Shown here one piece after another: positions 17,953-26,703 of a stretch of DNA of 64,000 nt; position 1 is the stretch's first letter, and the number at the start of each line of letters is the position of its first letter. The notes beneath the pieces are model-generated. The model had not been told where the DNA came from. It did no database searches and saw only the letters and a list, made by a program, of their open reading frames with translations. A program made the translations under genes and the position numbers. Where the stretch lies: the NCBI RefSeq assembly GCF_028471945.1, contig NZ_CP110128.1:5421001-5485000 (forward strand). Reading direction: 5' to 3'. The stretch comes from Pseudomonas sp. WJP1 (GTDB lineage Bacteria > Pseudomonadota > Gammaproteobacteria > Pseudomonadales > Pseudomonadaceae).

Positions 17953-19017
17953 ATGAAACAGCTTTTCCTGGCATCACTGTTAGGCTCGACCATTGCCATG
18001 TGCACCGCCGCCATGGCGGCTGATGATTTGAAAACCCTTGAAGCCGCTGCGAAAGCGGAAGGCGCCGTCAACAGTGTCGGCATGCCCGATGACTGGGCCA
18101 ACTGGAAAGGCACCTGGGAAGACCTGGCGAAGAACTACGGCCTCAAGCACATCGACACCGACATGAGCTCGGCCCAGGAAATCGCCAAGTTTGCCGCCGA
18201 GAAAGACAACGCCAGTGCCGACATCGGCGACGTGGGCGCAGCCTTCGGCCCGATCGCGGTGAAACAGAACGTTACCCAGCCCTACAAGCCATCCACCTGG
18301 GACCAGGTACCGACCTGGGCCAAGGACAAGGACGGTCACTGGGCACTGGCCTATACCGGCACCATCGCCTTCATCGTCAACAAGAAGCTGCTGCACGGTT
18401 CCGAAGTGCCGACCAAATGGGCTGACCTCAAAACCGGTAAATACAAAGTGTCGATCGGTGACGTGAGCACCGCCGCCCAGGCTGCCAACGGCGTTCTGGC
18501 CGCCGCCTACGCCAACGGTGGCGACGAGAAAAACCTGCAACCGGCACTGCTGCTGTTTGCCGACCTTGCTAAACAAGGTCGCCTGTCGATGTCCAACCCG
18601 GTCATAGGCGCCATGGAAAAAGGCGAGATCGAAGTCGGCGTGGTCTGGGACTTCAACGGCCTGAGCTACAAGGCCAAGATGGCCAATCCGGATGACTACG
18701 TGGTGCTGATCCCGTCCGATGGCTCGGTGATTTCCGGCTACACCACCATCATCAACAAATACGCCAAGAACCCGAACGCCGCCAAGCTGACCCGCGAATA
18801 CATCTTCAGCGATGCCGGCCAGATCAACCTGGCCAAGGGTAACGCCCGTCCGATCCGCGCCGAGCACATCACGCTGCCGGAAGATGTGAAGGCCAAGCTG
18901 CTGCCGAACGAGCAGTACAAGAAGGTCACGCCGATCAAGGACGCGGATGCATGGGAGAAAACCTCCAAGGCACTGCCGCAGAAGTGGAACGAAGAAGTCA
19001 TCGTAGAAATGAAATAA
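17953..19017 (+). CDS. ABC transporter periplasmic substrate-binding protein
   Basis: Family 1/6 solute-binding protein of 354 residues with a signal peptide ending near MAADDLK (cleavage after residue 22 or so). The body shows the iron/polyamine/phosphonate-type fold: an N-terminal AKAEGAVNSVGMPDD, the central WALAYTGTIAFIVNKK, and WADLKTGKYKVSIGD. First gene of a cluster with a phosphodiesterase, two permeases, an ATPase and a HAD phosphatase. The nearest well-known systems by composition are the AepX and PhnS type organophosphonate binders; the ligand here is inferred to be an organophosphate or phosphonate. GGAG precedes the ATG at 17953. Confidence 0.85.
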   Translation: MKQLFLASLLGSTIAMCTAAMAADDLKTLEAAAKAEGAVNSVGMPDDWANWKGTWEDLAKNYGLKHIDTDMSSAQEIAKFAAEKDNASADIGDVGAAFGPIAVKQNVTQPYKPSTWDQVPTWAKDKDGHWALAYTGTIAFIVNKKLLHGSEVPTKWADLKTGKYKVSIGDVSTAAQAANGVLAAAYANGGDEKNLQPALLLFADLAKQGRLSMSNPVIGAMEKGEIEVGVVWDFNGLSYKAKMANPDDYVVLIPSDGSVISGYTTIINKYAKNPNAAKLTREYIFSDAGQINLAKGNARPIRAEHITLPEDVKAKLLPNEQYKKVTPIKDADAWEKTSKALPQKWNEEVIVEMK

Positions 19018-19030
19018 CGCGGTAGATCCC

Positions 19031-19120
19031 TGTGGGAGCGAGCCTGCTCGCGATAGCGATCTGACCTTCAACATTGATGTTGACTGACAGTCCCTCATCG
19101 CGAGCAGGCTCGCTCCCACA
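19031..19120. repeat. Intergenic inverted repeat (Pseudomonas REP type)
   Basis: Arms TGTGGGAGCGAGCCTGCTCG and CGAGCAGGCTCGCTCCCACA around a 50-bp spacer. It lies inside the transport cluster, between the binding-protein and phosphodiesterase genes, where it may protect or terminate the upstream mRNA. Confidence 0.85.
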
Positions 19121-19168
19121 GTGGGTTGAGTGAATTTCAAATTCCTGTTCCACGGAGTTTTTGCCCCT

Positions 19169-19975
19169 ATGAAGCACAACGTCATCCTTGTCGTGCTCGA
19201 CGGCCTCAACCATGAGGTCGCCCGCCACGCCATGGGGCACCTGCAGGCCTACGTCGGCGCAGGACGCGCCGCGCTCTACAAACTGGAGTGCGAGCTGCCG
19301 GCCCTGTCCCGACCGCTTTACGAATGCATCCTGACCGGTGTCACGCCAATCGACAGCGGCATCGTTCACAACAACGTCTCGCGCCTGTCCAACCAGCGCA
19401 GCATTTATCACTATGCCACTGCTGCCGGCCTGAAAACCGCGGCGGCGGCCTATCACTGGGTCAGTGAGCTGTATAACCGTTCGCCGTTCGTGGCGGCGCG
19501 GGATCGCCATACCGACGACCCCAACCTGCCGATCCAGCACGGACATTTCTACTGGAACGACCATTACCCCGATTCCCACCTGTTCGCCGACGCCGAAAAC
19601 CTGCGCCTGCGCCATGGGCCGAATTTCCTGCTGGTGCACCCGATGAACATCGACGACGCCGGGCACAAGCACGGCCTCGACACCCCGCAATACCGCAACA
19701 GCGCGCGCTCGGCGGACATCATCATCGCCGACTACCTGCAAGGCTGGCTCGACGCTGGCTACCAGGTGCTGGTGACCGCCGACCACGGCATGAACAACGA
19801 CCGCTCCCACAACGGCCTGCTGCCCGAAGAGCGCGAAGTGCCGCTGTTCGTGTTCGGCGATGCCTTCAGCTTCGATGCCGCTGCCGCGCCGAAACAGACC
19901 GAAATTTGCGGCACCGTCTGTGAACTGTTGGGCGTACCCCACGACAAACCCGTGTGCCGGGAGCTGCTCAAGTGA
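19169..19975 (+). CDS. Alkaline-phosphatase superfamily phosphodiesterase/pyrophosphatase
   Basis: A 268-residue nucleotide pyrophosphatase/phosphodiesterase-like enzyme. Metal ligands are seen in VVLDGLN near the start, DDAGHKHG and TADHGMNNDRSHNG; the nucleophile is probably the Ser of PALSRPLYE. No signal peptide is visible, so it should act in the cytoplasm on imported substrate. The ATG at 19169 follows GGAG; a GTG start at 19130 would add 13 residues without support. The stop overlaps the GTG of the first permease. Phosphonoacetate hydrolase is a distant relative; the substrate is unknown. Confidence 0.82.
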   Translation: MKHNVILVVLDGLNHEVARHAMGHLQAYVGAGRAALYKLECELPALSRPLYECILTGVTPIDSGIVHNNVSRLSNQRSIYHYATAAGLKTAAAAYHWVSELYNRSPFVAARDRHTDDPNLPIQHGHFYWNDHYPDSHLFADAENLRLRHGPNFLLVHPMNIDDAGHKHGLDTPQYRNSARSADIIIADYLQGWLDAGYQVLVTADHGMNNDRSHNGLLPEEREVPLFVFGDAFSFDAAAAPKQTEICGTVCELLGVPHDKPVCRELLK

Positions 19976-20817
19976 ATGCCATGACTCGCGGCAAATGGCT
20001 GGCGGCCCTGTGCCTGGTGCCTTTCACCCTGTTCTTCATCGTGTTCGAAATCGCCCCGCTGGTGTGGGTGATGACCAACAGCCTGGAGTCGGAAGAGTTC
20101 GGCTGGGGCCTGGCCAACTTCACCAGGATCTTCAGTTCCAAGTTCTATATGCAGGCGATCCAGTACAGCCTGGAGATCAGTTTTTGGTCCAGCGTGTTCG
20201 GCATCATCATCGCCGTGCTTGGCGCCTATTCCCTGCGCCGGGTCGACTCGAAGCTGCGCAACTTCGTCAACGCCTTCGCCAACATGACCAGCAACTTCTC
20301 CGGCGTGCCCCTGGCGTTCGCGTTCATCATCCTGCTGGGTTTCAACGGCAGCTTCACCATCCTGCTCAAGCAGGCCGGGATCATTCAGGACTTCAACCTG
20401 TATTCGAAAACCGGGGTGATCATTCTCTACACCTACTTCCAGATCCCCCTTGGTGTGCTGCTGCTCTACCCGGCCTTCGATGCCTTGCGCGAAGACTGGC
20501 GCGAGTCCGCCGCGCTGCTCGGCGCCAGCGGCTGGCAGTTCTGGCGCCATATCGGCCTGCCGGTGCTGACCCCGGCGCTGCTTGGCACCTTCGTGATCCT
20601 GCTGGCCAACGCCCTCGGCGCCTACGCCACGGTGTACGCACTGACCACCGGCAACTTCAACGTGATGCCGATCCGCATCGCGGCGATGGTCTCGGGCGAT
20701 ATTTCCCTCGATCCGAACCTGGCCAGCGCCCTGGCCGTGGTGCTGGTGGCCTTGATGACCCTGGTGACCATCGTGCATCAGTTGCTGTTGAAGAGGAGCT
20801 ACCATGTCTCGCGCTGA
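19972..20817 (+). CDS. ABC transporter inner-membrane permease
   Basis: A 281-residue integral membrane permease (binding-protein-dependent transport family) with about six hydrophobic helices, starting with WLAALCLVPFTLFFIVF. The coupling EAA-like loop is ESAALLGASGWQFWRHIGLPVLTP. The GTG at 19972 is chosen because GGGAG lies 8 bases upstream and it overlaps the preceding stop (GTGA); the ATG at 19981 is the alternative. It overlaps the second permease by 14 bp. Confidence 0.9.
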   Translation: MNAMTRGKWLAALCLVPFTLFFIVFEIAPLVWVMTNSLESEEFGWGLANFTRIFSSKFYMQAIQYSLEISFWSSVFGIIIAVLGAYSLRRVDSKLRNFVNAFANMTSNFSGVPLAFAFIILLGFNGSFTILLKQAGIIQDFNLYSKTGVIILYTYFQIPLGVLLLYPAFDALREDWRESAALLGASGWQFWRHIGLPVLTPALLGTFVILLANALGAYATVYALTTGNFNVMPIRIAAMVSGDISLDPNLASALAVVLVALMTLVTIVHQLLLKRSYHVSR

Positions 20818-21604
20818 ACTGGGCCCTGTCGGCATCTACCACCGGGTCGTGGTCTACCTGCTGTTCGCCATCCTGTTGCTGCCGCTGCTCGGCACCTTCA
20901 TCTATTCGATTTCCAGCAGTTGGTCGGCCACCATCCTGCCCAGCGGTTTCAGCATCAAATGGTACGCGCAGCTGTGGAGCGACCCACGCTTCCTGAGCGC
21001 TTTCGGCCAGTCGCTGCTGGTGTGCGTCGGTGCTCTGATTCTCTCGGTGGTGCTGATCCTGCCGCTGCTGTTCGTGGTGCATTACCACTTCCCGAAACTC
21101 GATGCGCTGATGAACATCCTCATCCTGCTGCCCTTCGCCGTGCCGCCGGTGGTGTCCTCGGTGGGGCTGTTGCAGCTCTACGGTTCCGGGCCGTTCGCCA
21201 TGGTCGGCACGCCGTGGATCCTCATCGGTTGCTACTTCACCGTGGCCCTGCCGTTCATGTACCGGGCGATCACCAACAACCTGCAGGCAATCAACCTGCG
21301 CGACCTGATGGACGCCGCCCAACTGCTCGGCGCCAGCACCTTCCAGGCGGCGATCCTGGTGGTGCTGCCGAACCTGCGCAAGGGCTTGATGGTGGCGTTG
21401 CTGCTGTCGTTCTCGTTCCTGTTCGGCGAGTTCGTGTTCGCCAACATCCTCGTCGGCACCCGTTACGAAACCCTGCAGGTCTACCTCAACAACATGCGCA
21501 ACAGCAGCGGCCACTTCACCAGTGCGCTGGTGATTTCCTATTTCTTCTTCGTGCTGGTTCTGACCTGGGCGGCCAATATCTTGAACAAGGACAAAAGCGA
21601 ATGA
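20804..21604 (+). CDS. ABC transporter inner-membrane permease, second subunit
   Basis: A 266-residue permease with about six transmembrane segments and the coupling loop MDAAQLLGASTFQAAILVVLPNL. GAGGAG precedes the ATG. It overlaps the first permease upstream and the ATPase downstream (ATGA), which shows tight operon organisation. It forms the heterodimeric channel with the product of 19972-20817. Confidence 0.9.
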   Translation: MSRAELGPVGIYHRVVVYLLFAILLLPLLGTFIYSISSSWSATILPSGFSIKWYAQLWSDPRFLSAFGQSLLVCVGALILSVVLILPLLFVVHYHFPKLDALMNILILLPFAVPPVVSSVGLLQLYGSGPFAMVGTPWILIGCYFTVALPFMYRAITNNLQAINLRDLMDAAQLLGASTFQAAILVVLPNLRKGLMVALLLSFSFLFGEFVFANILVGTRYETLQVYLNNMRNSSGHFTSALVISYFFFVLVLTWAANILNKDKSE

Positions 21605-22590
21605 GCTATGTCAGCGTCCAACATCTGCAAAAGAATTACTCTGGCACCACAGTGTTCAACGACATCAACTGCGAAATCCAGAAAGGTGAGTTCGTCACCC
21701 TGCTCGGACCGTCCGGTTGCGGCAAATCCACCCTGCTGCGCTGCATTGCCGGCCTGACTTCGGTGGATGGCGGCAAGATCCTGCTCGATGGCGTCGATAT
21801 CGTGCCTTTGAGCCCGCAAAAACGCGGGATCGGCATGGTGTTCCAGAGTTATGCGCTGTTCCCAAATATGACCGCCGAGCAGAACGTCGCCTTCGGTTTG
21901 CGCATGCAAAAGGTCAACGCTGACGACAGCCAGAAGCGCGTCGCTGAAGTATTGAAACTGGTGGAGCTGCAGGATTTTGCCGCCCGTTACCCGCATCAGT
22001 TGTCCGGCGGCCAATGCCAGCGCGTCGCCCTCGCCCGCTCCCTGGTGACCCGGCCCCGGCTGTTGCTGCTGGATGAACCGCTGTCGGCCCTCGACGCTCG
22101 GATTCGCAAGCACCTGCGCGAACAGATCCGTGCGATCCAGCGCGAGCTGGGCCTGACCACGATCTTCGTCACACACGATCAGGAAGAAGCGCTGACAATG
22201 TCCGATCGCATTTTCCTGATGAACCAGGGAAAGATCGTACAAAGCGGTGACGCTGAAACCCTGTACACGGCACCGGTGGATGTCTTCGCCGCCGGCTTTA
22301 TCGGCAACTACAACCTGCTGGATGCCGACAGCGCGTCGAAGCTGTTGCAACGCCCGATCAACCACCGCATCGCCATTCGCCCGGAGGCCATCGAACTGAG
22401 CCTCGACGGCGATCTCGACGCCCAGGTGCGCAGCCACAGCCTGCTCGGCAACGTGATTCGCTACCGCATCGAAGCCCGCGGCGTGGAACTGGTGGTGGAT
22501 GTGCTCAACCGCTCGGCGTCCGACCTGCATCCCGATGGTCAGCGCCTGGCGCTTTCCATCGATCCGACGGCCCTGTGTGAGGTAGCCTGA
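21601..22590 (+). CDS. ABC transporter ATP-binding protein
   Basis: A 329-residue ATPase of the PotA/FbpC type. Walker A GPSGCGKST near 36-44, Q-loop FQSYALFP, Walker B LLLLDEPLSALD, H-loop FVTHDQEEA. The signature reads LSGGQCQR, with Cys where Gln is usual. A C-terminal TOBE-like extension (about 240-329) is present. It overlaps the second permease by 4 bp and is followed 34 bp later by the HAD hydrolase. Confidence 0.93.
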   Translation: MSYVSVQHLQKNYSGTTVFNDINCEIQKGEFVTLLGPSGCGKSTLLRCIAGLTSVDGGKILLDGVDIVPLSPQKRGIGMVFQSYALFPNMTAEQNVAFGLRMQKVNADDSQKRVAEVLKLVELQDFAARYPHQLSGGQCQRVALARSLVTRPRLLLLDEPLSALDARIRKHLREQIRAIQRELGLTTIFVTHDQEEALTMSDRIFLMNQGKIVQSGDAETLYTAPVDVFAAGFIGNYNLLDADSASKLLQRPINHRIAIRPEAIELSLDGDLDAQVRSHSLLGNVIRYRIEARGVELVVDVLNRSASDLHPDGQRLALSIDPTALCEVA

Positions 22591-22624
22591 TGCCCTTGCT
22601 GACGTTGAAGAGAGAACTGCACTG

Positions 22625-23278
22625 ATGGCCCTGGCAATTTTTGATCTGGACGAAACCCTGATCCACGGCGACTGCGCCTCGTTGTGGAGTGAGCAAATGG
22701 TCCGCCTCGGCTGGGTCGACGGCGAATCCTTCCTGCGTCGCGACAAGGAATTGATGGACGCCTACGGCAGGGGCCACCTGGCCATGGAGGACTACATGGC
22801 CTTCAGCCTGGAGCCCTTGATCGGCCGCACGCCCGCCGAAGTCGAGCACCTGGTCGGCCCCTGGGTGGAAGACTTCATCGAACCGATCATCTTCAGCGAC
22901 GCCACCAAAACCATCGCCGCCCACCGCAAGGCCGGCGACCGGATCCTGGTGATCTCGGCCTCGGGCGTCCATTTGGTCAAGCCGATTGCCGATCGCCTGG
23001 GTATCGATGAAATTCTGGGTATCGAGCTGGAAGTGGCGCACGGAGCCTATACCGGCAAGACCGTCGGCACCCTGACGTACCGTGAAGGCAAGATCACCCG
23101 GTTGCTGGAATGGCTGGATGCCGAAGAGGAGAACCTGGAAGGTGCAAGTTTCTATTCCGACTCACGCAATGATTTGCCGTTGTTGCTGAAGGTCGATTAC
23201 CCGCACGTGGTCAATCCGGACCCGGTACTGCGTGAACAGGCCGAGAAATCCAACTGGCCGATCCACATCTGGAAATAA
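22625..23278 (+). CDS. HAD-IB family phosphatase (SerB-like)
   Basis: A 217-residue HAD hydrolase. Motif I is FDLDETLIHGD with the nucleophilic Asp at residue 7 and the acid Asp two later; motif II is VISASG; motif III/IV is YSDSRNDLPLL. This is the phosphoserine-phosphatase-like IB subclass, releasing inorganic phosphate from small phosphoesters. As last gene of the transport cluster it probably completes dephosphorylation of the imported compound or of the product of the phosphodiesterase. Confidence 0.85.
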   Translation: MALAIFDLDETLIHGDCASLWSEQMVRLGWVDGESFLRRDKELMDAYGRGHLAMEDYMAFSLEPLIGRTPAEVEHLVGPWVEDFIEPIIFSDATKTIAAHRKAGDRILVISASGVHLVKPIADRLGIDEILGIELEVAHGAYTGKTVGTLTYREGKITRLLEWLDAEEENLEGASFYSDSRNDLPLLLKVDYPHVVNPDPVLREQAEKSNWPIHIWK

Positions 23279-23288
23279 CCGAGCCCCC

Positions 23289-23377
23289 TGTGGGAGCGTG
23301 GCTTGCCCGCGATGAACGATAACGCGGTCTGTCAGTTAGACCGCGTCGCCTGAATCGCGGGCAAGCCCGCTCCCACA
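23289..23377. repeat. Intergenic inverted repeat (Pseudomonas REP type)
   Basis: TGTGGGAGCGTGGCTTGCCC and GGGCAAGCCCGCTCCCACA arms; the spacer also carries a GACCGCGT-type inner dyad. It lies between convergent genes and may act as a two-way transcription barrier. Confidence 0.85.
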
Positions 23378-23388
23378 GGTTCGGGTTA

Positions 23389-24351
23389 TTAGCTCAGGCT
23401 TTCGTCAATCACCAGCACCAACTTCCCCGCCACCGTGTTACTCGCCAACTCGGCAAACGCCGCTTCGGCGTCCTTGATCGGGAAAGCCCTGGCCAGTTGC
23501 GGGCTCAAGCGTTTATCCGCAAACAGCGGCCAGACATGCTGGCGCAAATCGCTGAACAAATCCGCCTTGAACTGATCATCGCGGCTGCGCAGGGTCGAGC
23601 CCAGCAGTTGCACGCGCTTGGCCAGCACCTGCGCCAGGTCCAGCTTCGCCTCGCGCCCTCCCATCAGGCCAATCAACACCCAGCGGCCATCCGTCGCCAT
23701 CAGTTTCAGGTTCAGCGCTGCGTAGTTGCCGCCTACCGGGTCGAGAATGACATCGAACGGCCCGAGGTCGCGCAAGCTGTCCAGATCATCAGTGCGCACA
23801 ACACCGCCCTGGGCACCGAGCGCTTCGCAGTAGGCCAGGCGCTCGGCCGACCCGACACTGACCCAGCACGGGTTACCAAATGCCTTGCACAGCTGAATGG
23901 CAGCTGAACCAATTCCACTTGCTCCCGCGTGCAGCAGCACTTTTTCGCCTGGTTTCAGCGCAGCCAGTTGAAACAGATTCAACCAGACAGTTGCATACAC
24001 TTCAGGCAATGCCGCCGCCTCGGCCAGCGACATTTCGTCGGGAACCGGCAGCACGTGCCGCCCGTCGACCACCACTTCCTGAGCCATCCCGCCCCCGGCC
24101 AGCAAGGCGCAAACCCGATCGCCCACCTGCCAGGACGAACCCGGCCCGACCTCGCTGATCACTCCCGAGCACTCTAGACCAAGCACTTGGCTGGCACCCG
24201 GTGGTGGCGGATAAAGGCCAGCCTTCTGCAACAAATCGGCACGATTGAGACCCGCTGCCGCCACTCGAATGCGAACTTGCCCTACATCACACGCAGGACG
24301 AGGCTCTTCAACCCACTCCACTTGACCGTCAACGCCTTGCAATGCTTTCAC
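23389..24351 (-). CDS. NAD(P)H:quinone oxidoreductase, zinc-free MDR family
   Basis: A 320-residue medium-chain reductase of the PIG3/QOR group. It has the GroES-like N-terminal domain (LNRADLLQKAGLYPPPPG) and the nucleotide-binding motif HAGASGIGSAAIQL near residue 142. No catalytic zinc cysteines are seen. Such enzymes reduce quinones with NADPH. Start GTG at 24351, with GGAGG close upstream. Monocistronic. Confidence 0.9.
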   Translation of the reverse strand: MKALQGVDGQVEWVEEPRPACDVGQVRIRVAAAGLNRADLLQKAGLYPPPPGASQVLGLECSGVISEVGPGSSWQVGDRVCALLAGGGMAQEVVVDGRHVLPVPDEMSLAEAAALPEVYATVWLNLFQLAALKPGEKVLLHAGASGIGSAAIQLCKAFGNPCWVSVGSAERLAYCEALGAQGGVVRTDDLDSLRDLGPFDVILDPVGGNYAALNLKLMATDGRWVLIGLMGGREAKLDLAQVLAKRVQLLGSTLRSRDDQFKADLFSDLRQHVWPLFADKRLSPQLARAFPIKDAEAAFAELASNTVAGKLVLVIDESLS

Positions 24352-24489
24352 AGTGCCTCCATAGTGAGTCTGGACTGAGCCCGAAGCTGTAGCGCCGGGC
24401 TTTTTGCATTATGCGGCCGGTCCTTGTGGAACCGGCGACTTCAAAGACGGCCTAATATGCGTTATCAATTGTCCCCGCGTCGAATCAAC

Positions 24490-26571
24490 ATGAAGAGTTT
24501 GTTCCCCAGCACTGCCCTCGCCCTTTTTATCGGTATCGGCCTGCTGCCGATGTCGAACAGTTCTTTTGCAGCCAATAGCTGGGACAAACTTCAGCCCGAC
24601 CGTGACGAAGTCATCGCCAGTCTGAACGTCGTGGAGTTGCTCAAGCGCCACCACTACAGCAAGCCGCCGCTCGATGACGCGCGCTCGGTGATCATCTACG
24701 ACAGCTACCTGAAGTTGCTCGACCCGTCGCGCAGCTACTTCATGGCCAGCGACATTGCCGAATTCGATAAGTGGAAGACCCAGTTCGACGACTTCCTCAA
24801 GAGCGGCGACCTCAACGCCGGGTTCACCATCTACAAGCGCTACCTGGACCGGGTCAAATCGCGTCTGGACTTCGCCCTTGCCGAACTGAACAAGGGCGTC
24901 GACAAGATCGACTTCACCACCAAGGAAACCTTGCTGATCGACCGCAAGGATGCCCCTTGGCTCAAATCCACCGCGGAACTCGACGACCTGTGGCGCAAGC
25001 GCGTCAAGGACGAAGTGCTGCGGCAGAAGATCGCCGGCAAGGATTCCAAACAAATCCAGGAAACTTTGACCAAGCGCTACAAGAACCAGCTGGCGCGCCT
25101 GGACCAGACCCGCGCGGAAGACATCTTCCAGGCGTACATCAACACCTTCGCCATGTCCTACGACCCGCACACCAACTATCTGTCGCCGGATAACGCGGAA
25201 AACTTCGACATCAACATGAGCCTGTCCCTGGAGGGCATCGGCGCCGTGTTGCAAAGCGATAACGATCAAGTGAAGATCGTGCGCCTGGTACCGGCAGGCC
25301 CTGCCGACAAGACCAAGCAAGTCGCTCCTGCCGACAAGATCATCGGTGTTGCCCAAGGCAACAAAGAGATGGTCGACGTGGTGGGCTGGCGCCTGGACGA
25401 AGTGGTCAAGCTGATCCGCGGCCCCAAAGGCACCATCGTGCGCCTGGAAGTGATCCCGGCCAGCAACGCGCCGAACGACCAGACCAGCAAGATCGTGCCG
25501 ATCACCCGCGAGGCGGTGAAGCTCGAAGACCAGGCCGTGAAGAAGTCGGTGCTCAACCTCAAGCAGGATGGCAAGGACTACAAGCTCGGCGTCATCGAGA
25601 TCCCGGCCTTCTACCTGGACTTCAAGGCCTTCCGTGCCGGCGATCCGGACTACAAGAGCACCACCCGTGACGTCAAGAAGCTGCTGACCGAGTTGCAGAA
25701 AGACAAGGTCGACGGCGTGGTCATCGACCTGCGCAACAACGGCGGCGGTTCCTTGCAGGAAGCCACCGAGCTGACCAGCCTGTTCATCGACAAGGGCCCG
25801 ACCGTACTCGTGCGTAACGCCGATGGCCGCGTCGATGTGCTCGAAGATGAGAACCCGGGCGCCTTCTACAAAGGCCCGATGGCGTTGCTGGTCAACCGCC
25901 TGTCCGCCTCGGCTTCGGAGATTTTCGCCGGCGCCATGCAGGACTACCACCGCGCACTGATCATCGGCGGCCAGACCTTCGGCAAAGGCACCGTGCAGAC
26001 CATCCAGCCGCTGAACCATGGCGAGCTCAAGCTGACGTTGGCCAAGTTCTACCGGGTTTCCGGGCAGAGCACCCAGCATCAGGGCGTACTGCCGGACATC
26101 GATTACCCGTCGATCATCGACACCAAGGAAATCGGCGAAAGCGCCCTGCCGGAAGCCATGCCGTGGGACACCATCCGCGCGGCGATCAAACCTGCGGTAG
26201 ACCCGTTCAAACCGTACATCACCCAGCTCAAGTCCGAGCACGACGTGCGTACGAACAAAGACGCGGAGTTCGTGTTCATTCGCGACAAACTGGCCCTGGC
26301 GCAGAAACTGATGGCAGAAAAAACCGTCAGCCTCAATGAGGCCGAGCGTCGTGCCCAGCACGCCGATATCGAAGCCAAGCAGCTCGCCATGGAGAATATC
26401 CGTCGCAAAGCCAAGGGCGAAGAGCCGCTCAAGGAACTGAAGAAAGAAGACGAAGACGCTATCGCGGCCGAGGACGACAAGACCAAGCCGGAAGACGATG
26501 CCTACCTGAGCGAGACCGGGCGCATCCTCCTGGATTACTTGAAGCTCAATACGGCGGTAGCCAAGCACTAA
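24490..26571 (+). CDS. prc: Carboxy-terminal (tail-specific) processing protease Prc
   Basis: Periplasmic S41 serine protease of 693 residues. The signal peptide is MKSLFPSTALALFIGIG... with cleavage after SFA. A PDZ domain is near 225-330; the catalytic core contains VVIDLRNNGGGS, the nucleophile in NRLSASASEIFAGAM and the base lysine in GGQTFGKGTVQT; a charged C-terminal domain follows. In P. aeruginosa the homologue (AlgO) degrades clipped MucA and so activates alginate. Starts at 24457 and 24424 are also in frame; 24490 is chosen for the signal peptide and family length. Confidence 0.93.
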   Translation: MKSLFPSTALALFIGIGLLPMSNSSFAANSWDKLQPDRDEVIASLNVVELLKRHHYSKPPLDDARSVIIYDSYLKLLDPSRSYFMASDIAEFDKWKTQFDDFLKSGDLNAGFTIYKRYLDRVKSRLDFALAELNKGVDKIDFTTKETLLIDRKDAPWLKSTAELDDLWRKRVKDEVLRQKIAGKDSKQIQETLTKRYKNQLARLDQTRAEDIFQAYINTFAMSYDPHTNYLSPDNAENFDINMSLSLEGIGAVLQSDNDQVKIVRLVPAGPADKTKQVAPADKIIGVAQGNKEMVDVVGWRLDEVVKLIRGPKGTIVRLEVIPASNAPNDQTSKIVPITREAVKLEDQAVKKSVLNLKQDGKDYKLGVIEIPAFYLDFKAFRAGDPDYKSTTRDVKKLLTELQKDKVDGVVIDLRNNGGGSLQEATELTSLFIDKGPTVLVRNADGRVDVLEDENPGAFYKGPMALLVNRLSASASEIFAGAMQDYHRALIIGGQTFGKGTVQTIQPLNHGELKLTLAKFYRVSGQSTQHQGVLPDIDYPSIIDTKEIGESALPEAMPWDTIRAAIKPAVDPFKPYITQLKSEHDVRTNKDAEFVFIRDKLALAQKLMAEKTVSLNEAERRAQHADIEAKQLAMENIRRKAKGEEPLKELKKEDEDAIAAEDDKTKPEDDAYLSETGRILLDYLKLNTAVAKH

Positions 26572-26642
26572 GCTGATGGCAATTTAATGCTGACGCTCCC
26601 CCGGAGCGTCATCAAATAGTCATCATTCTGTCGTGAAATAAC

Positions 26643-26688
26643 GGACCGGTAGCGCCTCTTAACCTAGAGCACGCCCGGTCCTTTTTTT
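26643..26688 (+). terminator. Rho-independent terminator after prc
   Basis: GGACCGG and CCGGTCC arms with an inner GCG-CTCT/AGAG-CGC pairing, followed by eight T. A smaller T-less hairpin (TGACGCTCC / GGAGCGTCA) lies just upstream near 26591-26611. Confidence 0.75.
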
Positions 26689-26703
26689 TCGCCAGAGATC
26701 GCC

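Noticed and set aside
24409..26568. Long open frame (719 codons) antisense to prc
   Set aside because: Mirrors the Prc reading frame exactly and lacks any protein-like features.
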